From Xylocopa sonorina (taxonomy: Eukaryota > Arthropoda > Insecta > Hymenoptera > Apidae), in contig NC_135206.1 in the NCBI RefSeq assembly GCF_050948175.1, forward strand, positions 1,503,170 to 1,567,169: 64,000 nucleotides of DNA, written 5' to 3'. This document shows, in pieces, positions 10,590-22,107 of this stretch. Below the pieces are notes generated by a model, which saw nothing but the letters and a program-made list of their open reading frames with translations, searched no databases and had not been told where the DNA came from. The translations under genes and the position numbers were made by a program. Position 1 is the stretch's first letter. Each line of letters begins with the position of its first letter.

Positions 10590-11095
10590 ACAGTGTCTAT
10601 AGTATTTTTACAAGTTAAAGTTATTTTTCAGTTATTTTCACGCTCATTTTATATTTTCAGTATTTTTCTATTTAGTAATCTAGTTATCACTGTTTTTTAT
10701 TTAAAAAGAAAGAGATATTGCTTACGTGGAATCACTTTATCCACGTGAGTTCGTGGCGTAGGTTTAATTGCTCTTTTTATCATAATTTTTCTCTGGTTTT
10801 TTCTAAGTTTCGAGTCATTGAAAAGTTGAAGTTCAGTAGAGTTTAGTATATCGTATCGTATATTCTTTTGCGAAACATTTACACTTTCTTAAAGTGTTAA
10901 TAGAGTCATTTTAGAAGTTTCTCTTTGGGTATGAAAATGATATTTTTTTCCTTTCCTTAATTTGGCGATTCTTAAAGTTCATACAGCAATTTTTACAAAT
11001 ATTTAATTAATTTTAGAAAATGTATTGTGGACTCCGGTTTTATATTAAAATAGAGACAGTTCTCGGTACTTTTCATCCATGTGCAATCACCTCCT
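10590..11095. other. Left-arm and unassigned DNA, no gene
   Basis: 10590-10700 matches 35300-35405 inverted. The rest has no detected partner and no coding signature. Confidence 0.4.
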
Positions 11096-11099
11096 CGTC

Positions 11100-11550
11100 G
11101 GTGGACCTAGGAATATAAATACATTCACAGGTGTCAAAACTATAACAATGCAAATGGGTTTTTTTTCAAAACAAAACAAACAGGCCATTTAATCTGACTT
11201 TGGAAACAGAGTATACCGAGCAAAGCTTGATCTTCTACGATCTTTAATTAAACTAATTAAATAGATGAATAAAAATGTACAATAGATATCTAGATATAAG
11301 TGTATAAATTTATATCAAATAACAAAAAAATAAAGATATGGAATAATTATATATTGTATTACTAATTTCAAAATATTGTTAAATACTGTTTAAGTATTAT
11401 AAATATACTTGGAGGATACCCCACAAAGCAGCAATCTTTCAATTTAAACAAAAATCATAGTATGGCGCAGATGGAAACGGAACACATAGATGAAGCAAAT
11501 ATGGTACAGCCTGTGAGCCCTGTTTTTCAATTGACCACAGATCTTGAATG
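11100..11550 (+). repeat. Dispersed repeat, copy 1 of 2
   Basis: Matches 24610-25080 in the same orientation. Shared landmarks include ACAGAGTATACCGAGCAAAG, AAAAATGTACAATA.ATATC and CAGATCTTGAAT near the end. It contains no open frame of interest. The family is not recognised. The copy directly precedes a mariner remnant here but not at 24610. Confidence 0.7.
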
Positions 11551-11559
11551 ATACGTTAT

Positions 11560-11940
11560 GATCAAAGAGTATCCAGAATTTGTCAGTAAAATGAAAACGG
11601 TTCAATTATTCATTGATATTTCTTATTTTATTTCCTTCAAATTAATCTCCATCGCAAGCAATACACATATTCCCTCGCTTCTTTCAATCTTCAAAGCACT
11701 TTTAATAGGCCGACTTTAAAATCGCCTTCAGCTCCTTCTGCGAATTCTCCTTTATCTCTCGAATCGTTGTAAACACTTTCCACGAAGTGGTAAATTGAGC
11801 CATGGGTACAGGAAACAATTACACGGGGTCTTGTCAGGTGAATACGGAGCTTGTAAAACTGTATTAACTTTGTTTTGGTCAAATAGTCACGTACAAAATG
11901 CATTGTCGTGGTGAAGAAACCACGAGTTGTTTATCGATTA
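11560..11940 (-). pseudogene. Mariner-type transposase C-terminal remnant
   Basis: Minus-strand fragments in shifting frames give the end of a mariner-family transposase. FLHHDNA-type sequence (11900-11921) is the second catalytic region. PYSPD-like sequence (11833-11850) follows, then the FLYPWLN and LRGK-like block and a terminal GICVLLAMEINLKEIK-like stretch matching the usual RW..CI..G.YFE end. Several frameshifts and stops are present. It belongs to a different mariner lineage from the copy at 2479. Only the last third of the gene is left. Confidence 0.65.
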
Positions 11941-12186
11941 AACTTTATCGATCATATATACACACGTTACGAGCAATGTGTTCAACGTAAGTGTCGCGTC
12001 GCGAAAATGGTCGGCCTCCTAATTACAGAACAAAGTTTATGGTACGGAAACAATTAATTATCCACTTTTAAGGACTTTCAAATATTACTTACCTTTTCCG
12101 TTATTACTTGAATTTTTCTAAGTATAGGTATTAGAGTCTTAAAGGTTGTTTTGGAATTTGTAACGGTTTGTACCTATATTCCTCAA
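11941..12186. other. Unassigned DNA, no gene
   Basis: Nothing recognised apart from a short CpG cluster (GTCGCGTCGCGAAAATGG) near 11992-12010. Confidence 0.35.
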
Positions 12187-12325
12187 ACTTCACTATAAAT
12201 AATTCTAAAATTTCACTAGAAATGATCCGAAAGCTTTGCTACAAATGATTTTAAAATTTCGCTGGAAATAATCCTAAACTTTTGTTATAAACAATCCTAA
12301 ATCTTTACTACAAATAAAATTTTCT
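12187..12325. repeat. Degenerate minisatellite, about 28-bp unit
   Basis: About five units of the form ATTCTAAAATTTCACTAGAA, ATGATCCGAAAGCTTTGCTA and so on, following the pattern AATC(C)TAAA..TTT......AAA. Units are diverged. No coding content. Confidence 0.6.
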
Positions 12326-12369
12326 TAGAAATTATCTTAATTATGTACTTTGCAGTACATAATTCTAAA

Positions 12370-12370
12370 A

Positions 12371-12415
<45 letters not shown>
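12370..12415. repeat. (CT)n microsatellite
   Basis: About 46 bp of CT dinucleotides with a single TTT interruption. Confidence 0.95.
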
Positions 12416-12418
12416 GCC

Positions 12419-12895
12419 CGTTAAGTCATCTTTGGTGTGGTTCTTCGATTTATCGAAGGAAGTAGTGCCTTTCAGCATTGTTCGGAGCATCGATCGGTGG
12501 ATCTCGGCGATTATCCATTCCGAGGCGACGGATGACTCTCGAATCTTCTCGATTCCTTTAATTGCGTCGCGCTTTTCTTCTCTCTAGGGGCTTGGAGGAA
12601 GGTGTGATTCCTCCCGCACCCTATGGAGTGCTCTTCCTCTCTATCTGGAACGGCTGAGTGACGGTCTGAAACGATGCAGGACATTGCTGCGTTTTCATCC
12701 GTCCGGGGGCATATCTCCATGGCCGATAGTGCTTCACTTTTCTCCAATGTCGAGCCTCCTCATGCCGCTTCAACGCACAGCCCTTCCTGGGACGGGTTTT
12801 CCTCCTTCTTCGCTGGGACGTCGTGTTCGGTAGCCTTTCTCATTTTTACCGAAATAGGGTGAAGGGGCGGGCAAGGGGACTCAAAAAAGGGGTTA
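12419..12895. repeat. GC-richer dispersed repeat, copy 1 of 2
   Basis: 12474-12572 matches 42150-42250 in the same orientation (shared CGGCATTGTT..GG.GCATCGATC-like and GATTTCGGCGAT-like strings, then TTTTAATTGCG). The rest, to about 12895, is unusually GC-rich for the window and ends near an AAAAAAGGGG tract. Frames of 60-80 codons occur on both strands but none matches a family I recognise. It is probably part of a retroelement. Confidence 0.5.
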
Positions 12896-12959
12896 CAACG
12901 CCGCAAACTCATAGTCTATCGCTATCGCAATTTTAGCAAAATCTCTCCGAACGTGGGTG

Positions 12960-13015
12960 GAAATCGGCGCGCCAAGGTGGTACGAACCTTGTGACGTCAC
13001 CACGTCACAGTCTGT
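12960..13015. repeat. Short shared motif with CRE-like palindrome
   Basis: GGCGCGCC followed by ACCTTGTGACGTCACCACGT recurs at 49431-49466 as GGCGCGATAGGGA and CCTTGCGACGTCACCACGTC. The core is a TGACGTCA palindrome here. It is most likely a terminus or promoter piece of a retroelement. Confidence 0.5.
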
Positions 13016-13089
13016 ATGTCCAAGCTTAGGAACTCCTATTTTTGGAATATAGAAATATTGTCGTAATGGTCTCAGGTTGAAAAGACAAA

Positions 13090-13640
13090 CGTGCTAAAAG
13101 AATTGGCAAGAAAGCGTAAAGAATGTTCAAGATAAACTACCAACTGTTAACATCCATTCACGAATCCGACATAAACAAAATTGTCAAATATATTCATACC
13201 AAACGTTTTAGCAACACGATCTACGAACAAAATGGTAAAATATGGAATATACAGTACTCTGCAAAACTCCTGATCACCGCCTGACATTTGTTCTATATTT
13301 AAATCAATCAATGTCAATGACGCTTACTAACTACCATGCTGTAGATCCTGTTTCAGCTTGATAATGACCCCAAACACACAGCACGAACCACGAAAAGTTA
13401 TTTGCAAGAGTTAGAAAAGATATAGAAATATTAAAAGTTCTGAACTGGTCAGTTCAAAGTTCTGACTTAAATATTATTCAACATATTTGGTATTATTCAG
13501 ACAGAACAAAACAGAATGACGGAAAATTCCAATGGAAGCTATTAATAATTAATCGAAAGCTGCATAATAAATAAGAAGAGTCGATGCTGCAATTAAGACA
13601 AACAGAGACTAACCAAAGAAAATATCTAAGTACTTACCAA
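13090..13640 (+). pseudogene. Tc1-type transposase remnant, C-terminal half
   Basis: Plus-strand fragments give the second catalytic region DNDPKHTARTTKSYLQELEK starting at 13358, the usual layout of a Tc1-family D34E catalytic core. Next come a frameshifted LNWSVQSSDLN-like block, where WPAQSPDLNPIE is expected (the final Glu is not conserved), and a terminal stretch to about 13640. At least two frame changes are visible. It has no counterpart at the matching position in the right arm. It is a more conserved copy of Tc1 than those at 16100-17620 and 31860-33430 and may belong to a different family. Confidence 0.7.
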
Positions 13641-13649
13641 AGACCATTA

Positions 13650-14889
13650 TAACATTATATAATTATCTTTATATTATATTATTGTACAAAAATATAAGTA
13701 TAATAAAATATATACATATCTATGCTCTACCTAACTGTACACGTTCTTCAAATTGTTCGACGAATGTTGCGCTCTGCAAAAAGAAGATAATTCTAATTAG
13801 GGACATACGAAGATCCTATTTCGAACGACACGACCTGTCCAAGACGCATTTACATTTACAATGCATAGTGTATTTATCGCTTTTATCAAAAAATCATTTG
13901 TACTCGTTTATAAAAACGTTCATTCTGTTCGACGCAATTATTTTTTTACCTCGTGTATTATTTTTTTACCTCGTGTATTATTTTTTTTATTTACGTCCTA
14001 CTGCAAAAACTCTGACCGACACATAGCAGTAACAAACCCGTAAAACAGTAAAATGTCTTTTTATCATAAATCACAAAATTAAGATCAAGTAATGACTCTT
14101 TAAATTGCATATGCCGTATATCTTACATTTTTATTGTTTTACAGTCTGCTCCATTCGCCGACTTTTTCGTTTTCTTTCAGTTGCTGAGAAATCAAGTTTA
14201 CGAATTTCCCGCCAATAGCGTCTCATCTACTTGCCACAGCCTTGACCATTCCTTCACGTGAATTCATTATGATGATAATATAATTGTTATTTGTTAAGTA
14301 ACTGTGTTTAATCCAAAACCTACATATCTCTCTACTACCGCAACAAGTGTTAAGGTGCACGTTGAAACGGTGACAAAATAGTTCGTGACGAAGATTTACG
14401 CCCCTCATCAAACAATATGCTCGAAGCAAATATCAGATTCTCGTAATTTCTGTAACGCAACACTATCTGAAATATCGTTTAACATTAAATAAAGTCTATT
14501 TTCCGTTTTCAATCGTTCTGATATATTTTCCATCATCCACACTTAACTATTCACTGGTCATTAACGTTTACGTGCTAAGTGAGCATACAAGAAAGACTTC
14601 ATTCCCATTTAACATTAATTTGCTCACGCTTGAACAAATGCTGAAAGTCTAGCATACATATATATATACAGACATACATACATATATACTCGAATTTATT
14701 ACTGTCTGTTAGTATTGTCTTAATTTTACACAAACCAATCGCCAATTTTCGAAACGATAATAAACTGGAGCAAAATGATTCGAAATATGGGACTTTCATG
14801 TAAAGGTTGGTGACATTTAAGGCACATTATGTAGCACATGTTGTGTTCCACAAGTGCTAATATAGTATGGATGATAAAATATTGAATAA
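13650..14889. other. Left-arm-specific DNA, no gene
   Basis: AT-rich with a short tandem TTTTTTTACCTCGTGTATTA duplication near 13948-13985. The 114-codon plus-strand frame at 13682-14026 is built from AT-rich codons and hydrophobic runs and does not look like protein. No counterpart in the right arm was found. Confidence 0.4.
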
Positions 14890-15429
14890 ATTCGACAGTA
14901 TTATAGAGTTATTATATGTACACACATATGTTTGTACGAGCGTTACAGTATTATAATGTACTTTTACAACATGTTCGTATAAACGCTACAAAATTATACA
15001 TAGAATCACCACATATCGATCTAGAACGCTACAGTAGTATCACATGTTTACATGAACTCTACAATATTATAAGGTTACCGCGTATTTTGGATAAACACTA
15101 AACTATTATGGAGTAACTGCATGTCTGTATTATAATATCAATCGTATCGTTGATAACCGGGTATTTGATCTTCATTTTTTCACGTAGCACTGGGCATACG
15201 GTATACTTTCAACTCAAATGACATTACTGCAAAAAAATTGGTTTATTATAGTTATATTTGAGCAGTTTTTAATAAAGTAAAAAATGCACGATGTTTCTTT
15301 TCTTTTTTTTAATATTATTCGAACGGCTAAACATGAAGATTTCTGTGGTCGGTCGTAAACGTATTAAAGCATCGTAATTAACAAAAACTCGAGAAAAGGC
15401 TAGCGAATATCGAGCCTCGTTGTTACAGC

Positions 15430-15570
15430 ATCTACCACCTTATCGCGTCGGTTACTAAGGCGAACCAACCGACGAACAACCAGCGAATCGCGCTGCTTCC
15501 CATCGTAACTGAAAGTAGGGACAGAGTGGGCACCGCGTCCTCCAATTGACAAGCGTAACGATATAAGGTA
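15430..15570. promoter_or_regulatory. CpG-bearing block conserved in both arms
   Basis: A locally GC-rich stretch (TCGCGTCGGTTACTAAGGCG, CCAACCGACGAAC, AATCGCGCTGC and a CCAATTG box on the opposite strand) stands out in AT-rich DNA. It is mirrored at 33820-33970 with CCAATTGG and GATTGG boxes. It resembles a CCAAT-containing promoter carried along in the duplication. No adjoining gene is recognisable, so function is unproven. Confidence 0.3.
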
Positions 15571-15639
15571 AATTACGCAAGTTGAGGAAAAAGCCTAGAG
15601 GATTAATGCCTCACTGGCTGCTCTATTTTGACTACCTTT

Positions 15640-15900
15640 GCATCACTGAATCGTCTTATTTTAACAAATTTAGTTAATAGACCATGAAGTATAAACATGA
15701 TGCCTCGTAATTTAACTAACTTAAAATTAATAAAACTGTATTTAGATGTTTGAAGCTATGTAAAACATTTATTATAAATTTTTTTCAAATAAAATATTAC
15801 TAAAATAGTTTACCGTGCTTGGAGAAAAAAATTTCCTTTGCACTCATGCTTAACGTATTATCAATAAATTTTGTTTACTACTGTTAACATACGATCGTGA
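15640..15900 (+). repeat. Dispersed repeat, copy 1 of 3
   Basis: Matches 22470-22700 in the same orientation and 33540-33760 inverted. Shared strings include GATGCCTC.CAATTAAACTAA-like sequence, TGTAAAACATTT and AACGCGTTAGT-type sequence before a T-rich tract. A partial second copy of the TAAAACATTTATTATAAATT segment follows at 15945-15985. Probably the end of a DNA transposon. No coding sequence. Confidence 0.65.
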
Positions 15901-16099
15901 ACACATGAAATGTACTAATCAGCAATGCTGTTTGAAACGTTGATGTAAAACATTTATTATAAATTTTTTTCAAATAAAATACTACGAAAATCACGGGACA
16001 TAACAAATTGTATTTCGGAGCGTTAACATCTCAGATTTAATCCAGAAAGGGAATAATCGTTTTGACTAAAGACAACTTGTAATTTATCATAGAGAAGAA

Positions 16100-17620
16100 G
16101 GTAAAAGTCGTCACAGATTTGTACTATTAGATTTGTATTATTAGAAACGAAAGAGGTTATAGTTATGAATATTATTAGAAAGAAAGCCGGATTAAATTTA
16201 ATAAATGAAACCGTCTCTAATTTCGAATAAAAAGGGGAAAAAATAATAAGCAGAAAATGGAAAAATATCTGAGTGTAAATACTTCAGAATTAGTTTCAGA
16301 AATCCATCGTGAAAATGAGGAAGAAACAGTGCTGGAACAATGCATAGAGTAATGAGTAAAACTGATTGATTAACCCAAGGTAAACGAAATAGATGGAAGA
16401 TAAAAATAGACTTTTGTCAATGAGTTCATTAGAAATCCCAGAATTGATGGAAAGATATTGTTTTCGCTAACAAGAATAGATTTTTCGTTCATAAATGAAG
16501 ATCTGTAATCAACAAATTTAAAAGCTAAAGGGTAAAATATAAAGGTTTTGTAATTACACGAGCATGCATTTCGTCTACCTGAATCTAGAAAATAATTGTT
16601 TGAAAAGTTTAATTTACCATGCCCTCGACTGTATTGTAATCTCTGCTGAACAGCTGTCTATGTATGCTGCCAAGTATATGCTTATTTTCTTTGTTCTTCT
16701 TAAGGTAAACTTTGTTGCGTTTCTACCAAGCTCAAGTGAAGTCATATCTTTACTTATCGGAACGCGTTATCATAAATTTACAATTAAAACTGTTGGAAAT
16801 GTGTTTTATAAATAACTAATAGCGATTTATTTACTGTAAAACTAATTTTTATTTCCACGCACTGGAAGTGACCTTTGCCTTTCACTCTTTCCAGAGAACT
16901 GAACTAAAGTTAGAACGTATAGAGCCGATGACCTTTTATATGTACAACAGATCGCATTTTATATGTATAAACAGACTTTAGAAATATACATGCGGAAAGA
17001 AATGCCATCTCTTCTCATTCGAGGATAAGAGACTAATTTTTGTATTTGGTTCCCAACGAAAAACAACAAAAACACTCAAAATAACCAACAATAATTTACC
17101 AAAAATTTAAGTAAGTAAGTAAAAATTTAACTAAGCAGAAGACAAGAATTGCTTAGGAATATATATACATGATCGTTTGAAAGTTTTCCATCCATTTCCA
17201 TAATCTCAGAATTTCAATCCTATAGAAAACGCGTAGAATGACTTAAAATTAGAGAAATGCAAATTAATCCGAAAACTGAATTGCGAACAGAACTAAAAGG
17301 AGATTGCAGCTTTATTTCTTAAAAATATTAAACGATATAGGATTATTAGTCCATTCGCATCATATGATTAGCTGTACTCGCAGCTGTTTCTATACCATAT
17401 ATTACAATCATATTACGAGTGTAGCTCGCAAGTTTATATACAGCAATAGATACAGGAAATATACAGTGTCTGAAATTTTTAATTGGTATATCTATCATAC
17501 TATACACGTACATATACGTAAATAAGTTCGAAACGATTTTGCTGTTTTGTAAATCTCTTTTCGAGCAAAATATAATACCAAAATTCTACACGAACCGTTT
17601 CACTAACCTTAAAACATCAG
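16100..17620 (+). mobile_element. Tc1-like element remnant, left-arm copy
   Basis: The plus strand carries decayed Tc1 transposase, best seen as LKVFHPFP then FNPIENA at 17170-17233, the region of the last catalytic residue. It aligns inverted with 31860-33430 and also with 52770-54880. The three copies share the noncoding end near 17600 (AAACATCAGGTATGTCCTC and its complement). Stops and frameshifts are numerous. It is an old insertion present before the inverted duplication. Confidence 0.65.
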
Positions 17621-17949
17621 GTATGTCCTCCTGTGCGTTTCCAACAATAGAAACGCAGCAAACTTGTTTTTGTTGGAACGTATATGAACTAACATGTATA
17701 TGTGTGCTTGTAATTACAGCAGCGAGCCATAGTAGGGCTAAAGGTTCGTTTATCTTCTGTTTTTCTCTTTGTGCCGCTGCGCGATTTTCATACTATTATA
17801 TACACCTATTTGTAAAAAACTTAGCATTATTTATTTATGGTCGTATAAAAATAATATTAAGAATTTCTTTTTCCTTTACTTGTATTCTATCTCTCACTCT
17901 CTTCTTCCATGTTCAATATGAAAGAGTGTTCCGATCGACGGAACAATAA
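17539..17949 (+). other. 136-codon frame partly shared by both arms, probably noncoding
   Basis: The last ~55 codons (RFSYYYIHLFV through to a final EQ and stop) are open in both arms with the stop at the same place; the right copy is at 31581-31750 on the minus strand. The peptide is hydrophobic (LFIYGRIKIILRIS, CILSLTLFFHVQYE) and matches no family I know. Upstream, the frames of the two arms differ. AT-rich DNA with few stops could give this by chance. Confidence 0.2.
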
Positions 17950-18419
17950 AAAGTGGAATCTTCGAAGGCCTTGTTTGTTACACGTTCGTGATGAAAAGGA
18001 TATTTTTGAGATTAAGACGTTTTAAGTAATTTCGTAAACTCTCGTGACCTTCGACACAAATGGTCATTAGAATATCTCATTTCGATGTCGTCGGTAGTAA
18101 TCGCATGTTGTAAACAAGGTATTCCTTAAGGGTCAGTCCAATATGTGAAACAAACATAAACGAACGAATATTCAATTAGAACAAGCAGTTCAATATTAAG
18201 TTGGCGGACAGCGTCGCGAGTAACCGCGGTCAAGCTGAGATTTATAACCCTTTCGCGAATTAAATTAGTCGTTAATAGTCGAACTTCACCTTCTTTTTTC
18301 AAATTTCTTTTCGGTTTCGTGCTAGAACAAAGAATTCGTGTAAAAAATTGTATTTGTTCTTATTGGTGAAACTTGCCATTTCAAAATAGGGTAATAAGAA
18401 CCGTGTAAAAAAAGAGTTA

Positions 18420-18660
18420 GATGTATTTTTTCACATTTTTACACGTCGATTTTGAGTCTCCATGTGTTTAGGCAGTTTTATATTTCATTAAATAGGGTTT
18501 GTAGAGCGACTTTTATCGTTACTGGATCTTTGCGGTGGTCTAGGTCATCCGCAAAGGCTGTTACTCTACTGTCTTTTCTTGAATCTAGTCGAAACATTAT
18601 TGATAAATCGCTGACGTAGATGTCGAATAATATCGGTGAGTTGACCGCTCCTTATCGAAG
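18420..18660 (-). pseudogene. Jockey-type reverse transcriptase fragment, left arm
   Basis: On the minus strand this reads as RT motif sequence: SPILFDIYVSDLSIMF, then FADDLDH at about 18545-18556 (the catalytic Asp pair). It aligns with the RT of the jockey element at 30598-30800. It is the innermost part of the left arm, and the match stops near 18650, where the inverted duplication breaks. The catalytic box lacks its normal continuation because of a short deletion. Confidence 0.7.
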
Positions 18661-20190
18661 CCTGCTTCAATCGTGAATGCTCGTGATCACGTCATATGTC
18701 ATATAGTCCATAGCATTTTAATCAGGTGTTGCGGAAATTTCTTTTTATTAATTTATAAAATAATCCATCCAACCATATGGTGTCGAATGTATTTCCATAT
18801 CGATTAACTGAGATGACCTGCATATATGCCCAGTGTTGTAACGTCCATAATCTTTATTAATAAAAGTTGATCATACACATCGCATGCTTAAGATGAATAT
18901 TATGAGAAAGTCTAAAATATGTGATCTATAGGCTTCAAATATAAGCATACCTTGACCATAATCATATGTATTGTTGTAATTATGTATTATCATATAATTT
19001 TTAACTAATCTTGATTTAAATATTTAGTAATTATTTAGTAAAGTAGAGTCAGTTCCTTGACTTTAAAATGTAATGTTAAGAACATAACTTTGAATAACTT
19101 TTTCTAACGACTTAATTATTGTAGCAGTCTCTTACAGTCTTTGAAATATTTGCAAAGAATTGCTACTACTATATTGATCTTTGCTTACAAATGCATAGTT
19201 AAGATTCTGTTGTTTCTATAAGTACATCTTTGTGATAGAAAAACTATCTTTACGACAATTGAGATATGAAAACTCTTTTGAACGTATAGATCTCATAAAC
19301 GTTGGCAAATGCCAACAGATGAAAAATATTACTTCCGAAACAAATGAATTCGAGTATATTATTATCTATGAATTACGCTTAGAACTAAATAAAAAAATAG
19401 CGGAATTGGAATTAAAATATGTCTGAGGAAGCTATAAGGAAGGACGTAATGAAAAAGGAATCACTATTCTTAAATAAATCGAAACAATCAACTTCAATTT
19501 CACTTATAATGGTGAAAGTAAATACCATACACTTCATTCAAAAAAGTGTAAGACTATTTTACAGTTGGAGGAGGGTAAGAAAATAATACTAAATCAGAAA
19601 AGATAGGAAAATAAAGGAGTATGTTAATCGTATTTAGAGTAATTAATTGAGAAAAATAAGGAATCGGCTGACGAGGCAGTAAACGAGGCTGTATTTGATT
19701 AATTAAGGAAAAGCTATGTATTTTAAAAGTAAACGTCAGTTTTCTTGGTAACCTGCTGAATACTCTGTATAAACAATAGACATATAAGAATTTTTTTATA
19801 CTTTTTTTTCTTTAAATTGCACTTATTTAGAATGCCAAGGGTTACATTACATACAAGTTATATAAACGCTTAATATAACATGGTTTCTGTTTGTATTTTT
19901 GCAGAGTCGTTTGGTTTGCTTAAGCTCTCGTCGAGTTTTTCACTCTTGGGCTTCAGTGTTTATGTGTTGTATAGTTTTTTCTCCCTGATATAAATCTTAA
20001 ATTAATTGGTTGGTTTTTTGTGGTGTCCAAAAATGAACGGATGGGCGGAATATCAAAAACAGCGCGTACATTGACATATACGAATAGGCCAGGCAATATC
20101 GTATAAGTTAATGCGATGGAGGAATGAAAGAAGAAAGTTGCATGAAGGATTGCTACCTTTGTTTTGAACACGTGCGTACAGAAATATATA
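18661..20190. other. Spacer DNA, no gene recognised
   Basis: AT-rich. Short frames (for example 19232-19426, plus) contain Glu/Lys-rich sequence but lack any family signature or conserved partner. Confidence 0.4.
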
Positions 20191-20195
20191 TCTGT

Positions 20196-20197
<2 letters not shown>

Positions 20198-20269
<72 letters not shown>

Positions 20270-20277
20270 TTATTCAT

Positions 20278-20337
<60 letters not shown>
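20198..20337. repeat. Compound microsatellite (TA)n(TTTA)n
   Basis: About 66 bp of TA followed by about 74 bp of a TTTA tetranucleotide. The apparent YIYIYI protein across it is an artefact of the repeat. Confidence 0.97.
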
Positions 20338-20502
20338 TTATGTACAGATACCGTCTTTCTATTTCCGTGTTTTAGTTTCTGTATTTCCTTTAATTAAGCA
20401 TGTCGTCGTTATTTCAAATAGTATTTTTTATTACTTCCGTACACAAATCAATAAATGAACAATAAGAATTCAGAAATAACAAAATCTTAGCGTGTGAAAG
20501 TA

Positions 20503-22107
20503 CACGTGGAGTGTGTTGCATCTTCGAATTTATTTTTATATTAGAGGATACGAAATTAAAGGTATATTGTGTCGTTACGACATTCCCATCGCGTCAAGCG
20601 ATATAATATTTAGCGCTTCAGATCATCTCTTAGATCACATCAAGTTGTGCATGTATTGCATAACTATCGTTTAGAGAAAGAAGATTAGCTCGTATACGTC
20701 GGTAATAATTAAAATCCAAAGGACTAAATCGTTTTGTGTCTAGTAACGATAGAACGATTCATTTAACAAGACTGTACTTTAACAAAAGTTTCTCGAGAGC
20801 AAGCGTAATTGTAATTGAGTGGGAATTTAATTGAACACAGTATTGCTTCTCTTCAATTCAAACTTAAAAATTGACTCCGTACACGCATCCTTTTATACAT
20901 TCACTCATCGAACATTCTCAATTATTGCTCCTGGATTTTCGTGTATTTCCTTTTTTTATATACAATATTTAATATTTAAGAATATTCGCAATTACCAGAT
21001 TGACAGGCATGAAACATGTAAATAGTAATATTGCCAACTTCTACAGCTTATTATTTGACATTGCACAATTAATATGGGTGCATACTTTGATGAATAAAAT
21101 AATTCCTTATATTTCTAACTTATCAATCAACTTTGTCTTTTTTTCAACGAATTTCATCCTTGACGACCAGATAGATCGCGCCCACAAAAGGTTTTCCTTA
21201 AAGTTAGGTTTCCTGTCGATAACGGGTTTCCTGTTGAACAAGGAATAATCGTACGATGAATCATTATCATTTTTCATTGGAAGCTTTGGTCTGGTGTTAA
21301 TCATTGAATAATAAGTATGGGATATCAAGCATCGTCGCTTTCGCCATGTACGGAACGTCAAATAGTAATTTATTAAACGGTACGTTATGGCGGACGTGCC
21401 CTGAAACTTTATGGACCAAGTCTTTATGGAGCTATTCAAAATGGATATCGTCAGTCCAAACACGTTTGACACCGGTAGCCGTGAAATTTGAAACGGATCA
21501 AACGGAAAAAGTATTTGTGGATTCGAAGAAAATTAGAGTCGACTCGATATTCGTCGATATTCAAGATTTATCGCCAGAACATAATTATTTACGAATTTTC
21601 GGTGACTTCGAACGAAATTAAATACTCTGCAAATAAAGATCCAACAATAAACGTCGATGTGCGTAACAAGGTACATACAAATTATCGAAGATATTATAGT
21701 ACCGAAACGAAATTGGCATTTAACACAAGATTCATTTTTGTTCATACGTTGACATATTGAAATAATCCAACATTTGGTATAGTTGTGAACACAAGTTCAT
21801 TTTAACTGTGACATAATTTAGAGATATAACGTGATATATCAAACTGCGATATAACGCCAGTTATTATTACTATATTGGTTGTTATCGACAGGAAACAAAC
21901 TTTTTTATGTTGCTACTATTATCGTTAAAGTGATAGTTGTTAAATACATGCGTAATATAATGTGATCTAAGGAATGATCTCAAACGCCAAATATCATTTC
22001 GTTCGGCTCGATGGGAACGTCGTAACAACATAATGTAGCTTTAGTTTCGTATACTGTAAGGATTGTATATTTATCAAAATAAATTCGAAGATGCAACACT
22101 CCACGTG
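20503..22107. mobile_element. 1.6-kb element with inverted repeats of about 180 bp
   Basis: Both ends read inward as CACGTGGAGTG, then TTGCATCTTCGAATTTATTT, and remain alignable for 160-190 bp (for example GTTACGAC.TTCCCATCG, then TTTAGCG/TTTGGCG, then AGATCACAT). No clear target duplication is seen. The interior includes a repeat block (20780-20960) also found in both arms, and a 121-codon minus-strand frame (21107-21472) with no recognised domain. Foldback-like or long-TIR DNA transposon, family unknown. Confidence 0.7.
20780..20960 (+). repeat. Repeat block also found split at 40140-40640
   Basis: CAAGCGTAATTGTAATTGAG through to CCTTTTATACATT..CTCATCG-type sequence. It is uninterrupted here, with the empty target GCTTCT at 20845-20850. 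The copy at 40140-40640 is interrupted at that point by 322 bp. The 4990-5060 copy in the left arm shows only the first half. Confidence 0.75.

Larger units (their letters stand above)
4715..18660. repeat. Left arm of large inverted duplication
   Basis: Long stretches are reverse-complement copies of 30598-40475. Anchor pairs by eye: 4720-5060 with 40140-40475; the WD-repeat exon 5749-6013 with 38058-38305; 6590-6660 with 37370-37440; 8420-8700 with 36060-36330; 9000-9360 with 35420-35760; 10590-10700 with 35300-35405; 14890-15250 with 34150-34460; 15430-15570 with 33820-33970; 17150-17640 with 32060-32530; and 18420-18650 with 30600-30800. Divergence is substantial, with many substitutions and indels. 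Segments 7190-8390, 9385-10585 and much of 10700-14890 have no counterpart on the right. Confidence 0.85.

Noticed and set aside
13682..14026. 114-codon plus-strand ORF
   Set aside because: Codons are those of AT-rich DNA with T-runs and a short duplication. No motif and no partner copy.
20124..20375. 83-codon ORF over the TA/TTTA microsatellite
   Set aside because: Its sequence is YIYIYI and LFIYLFIY, a direct translation of the simple repeat.
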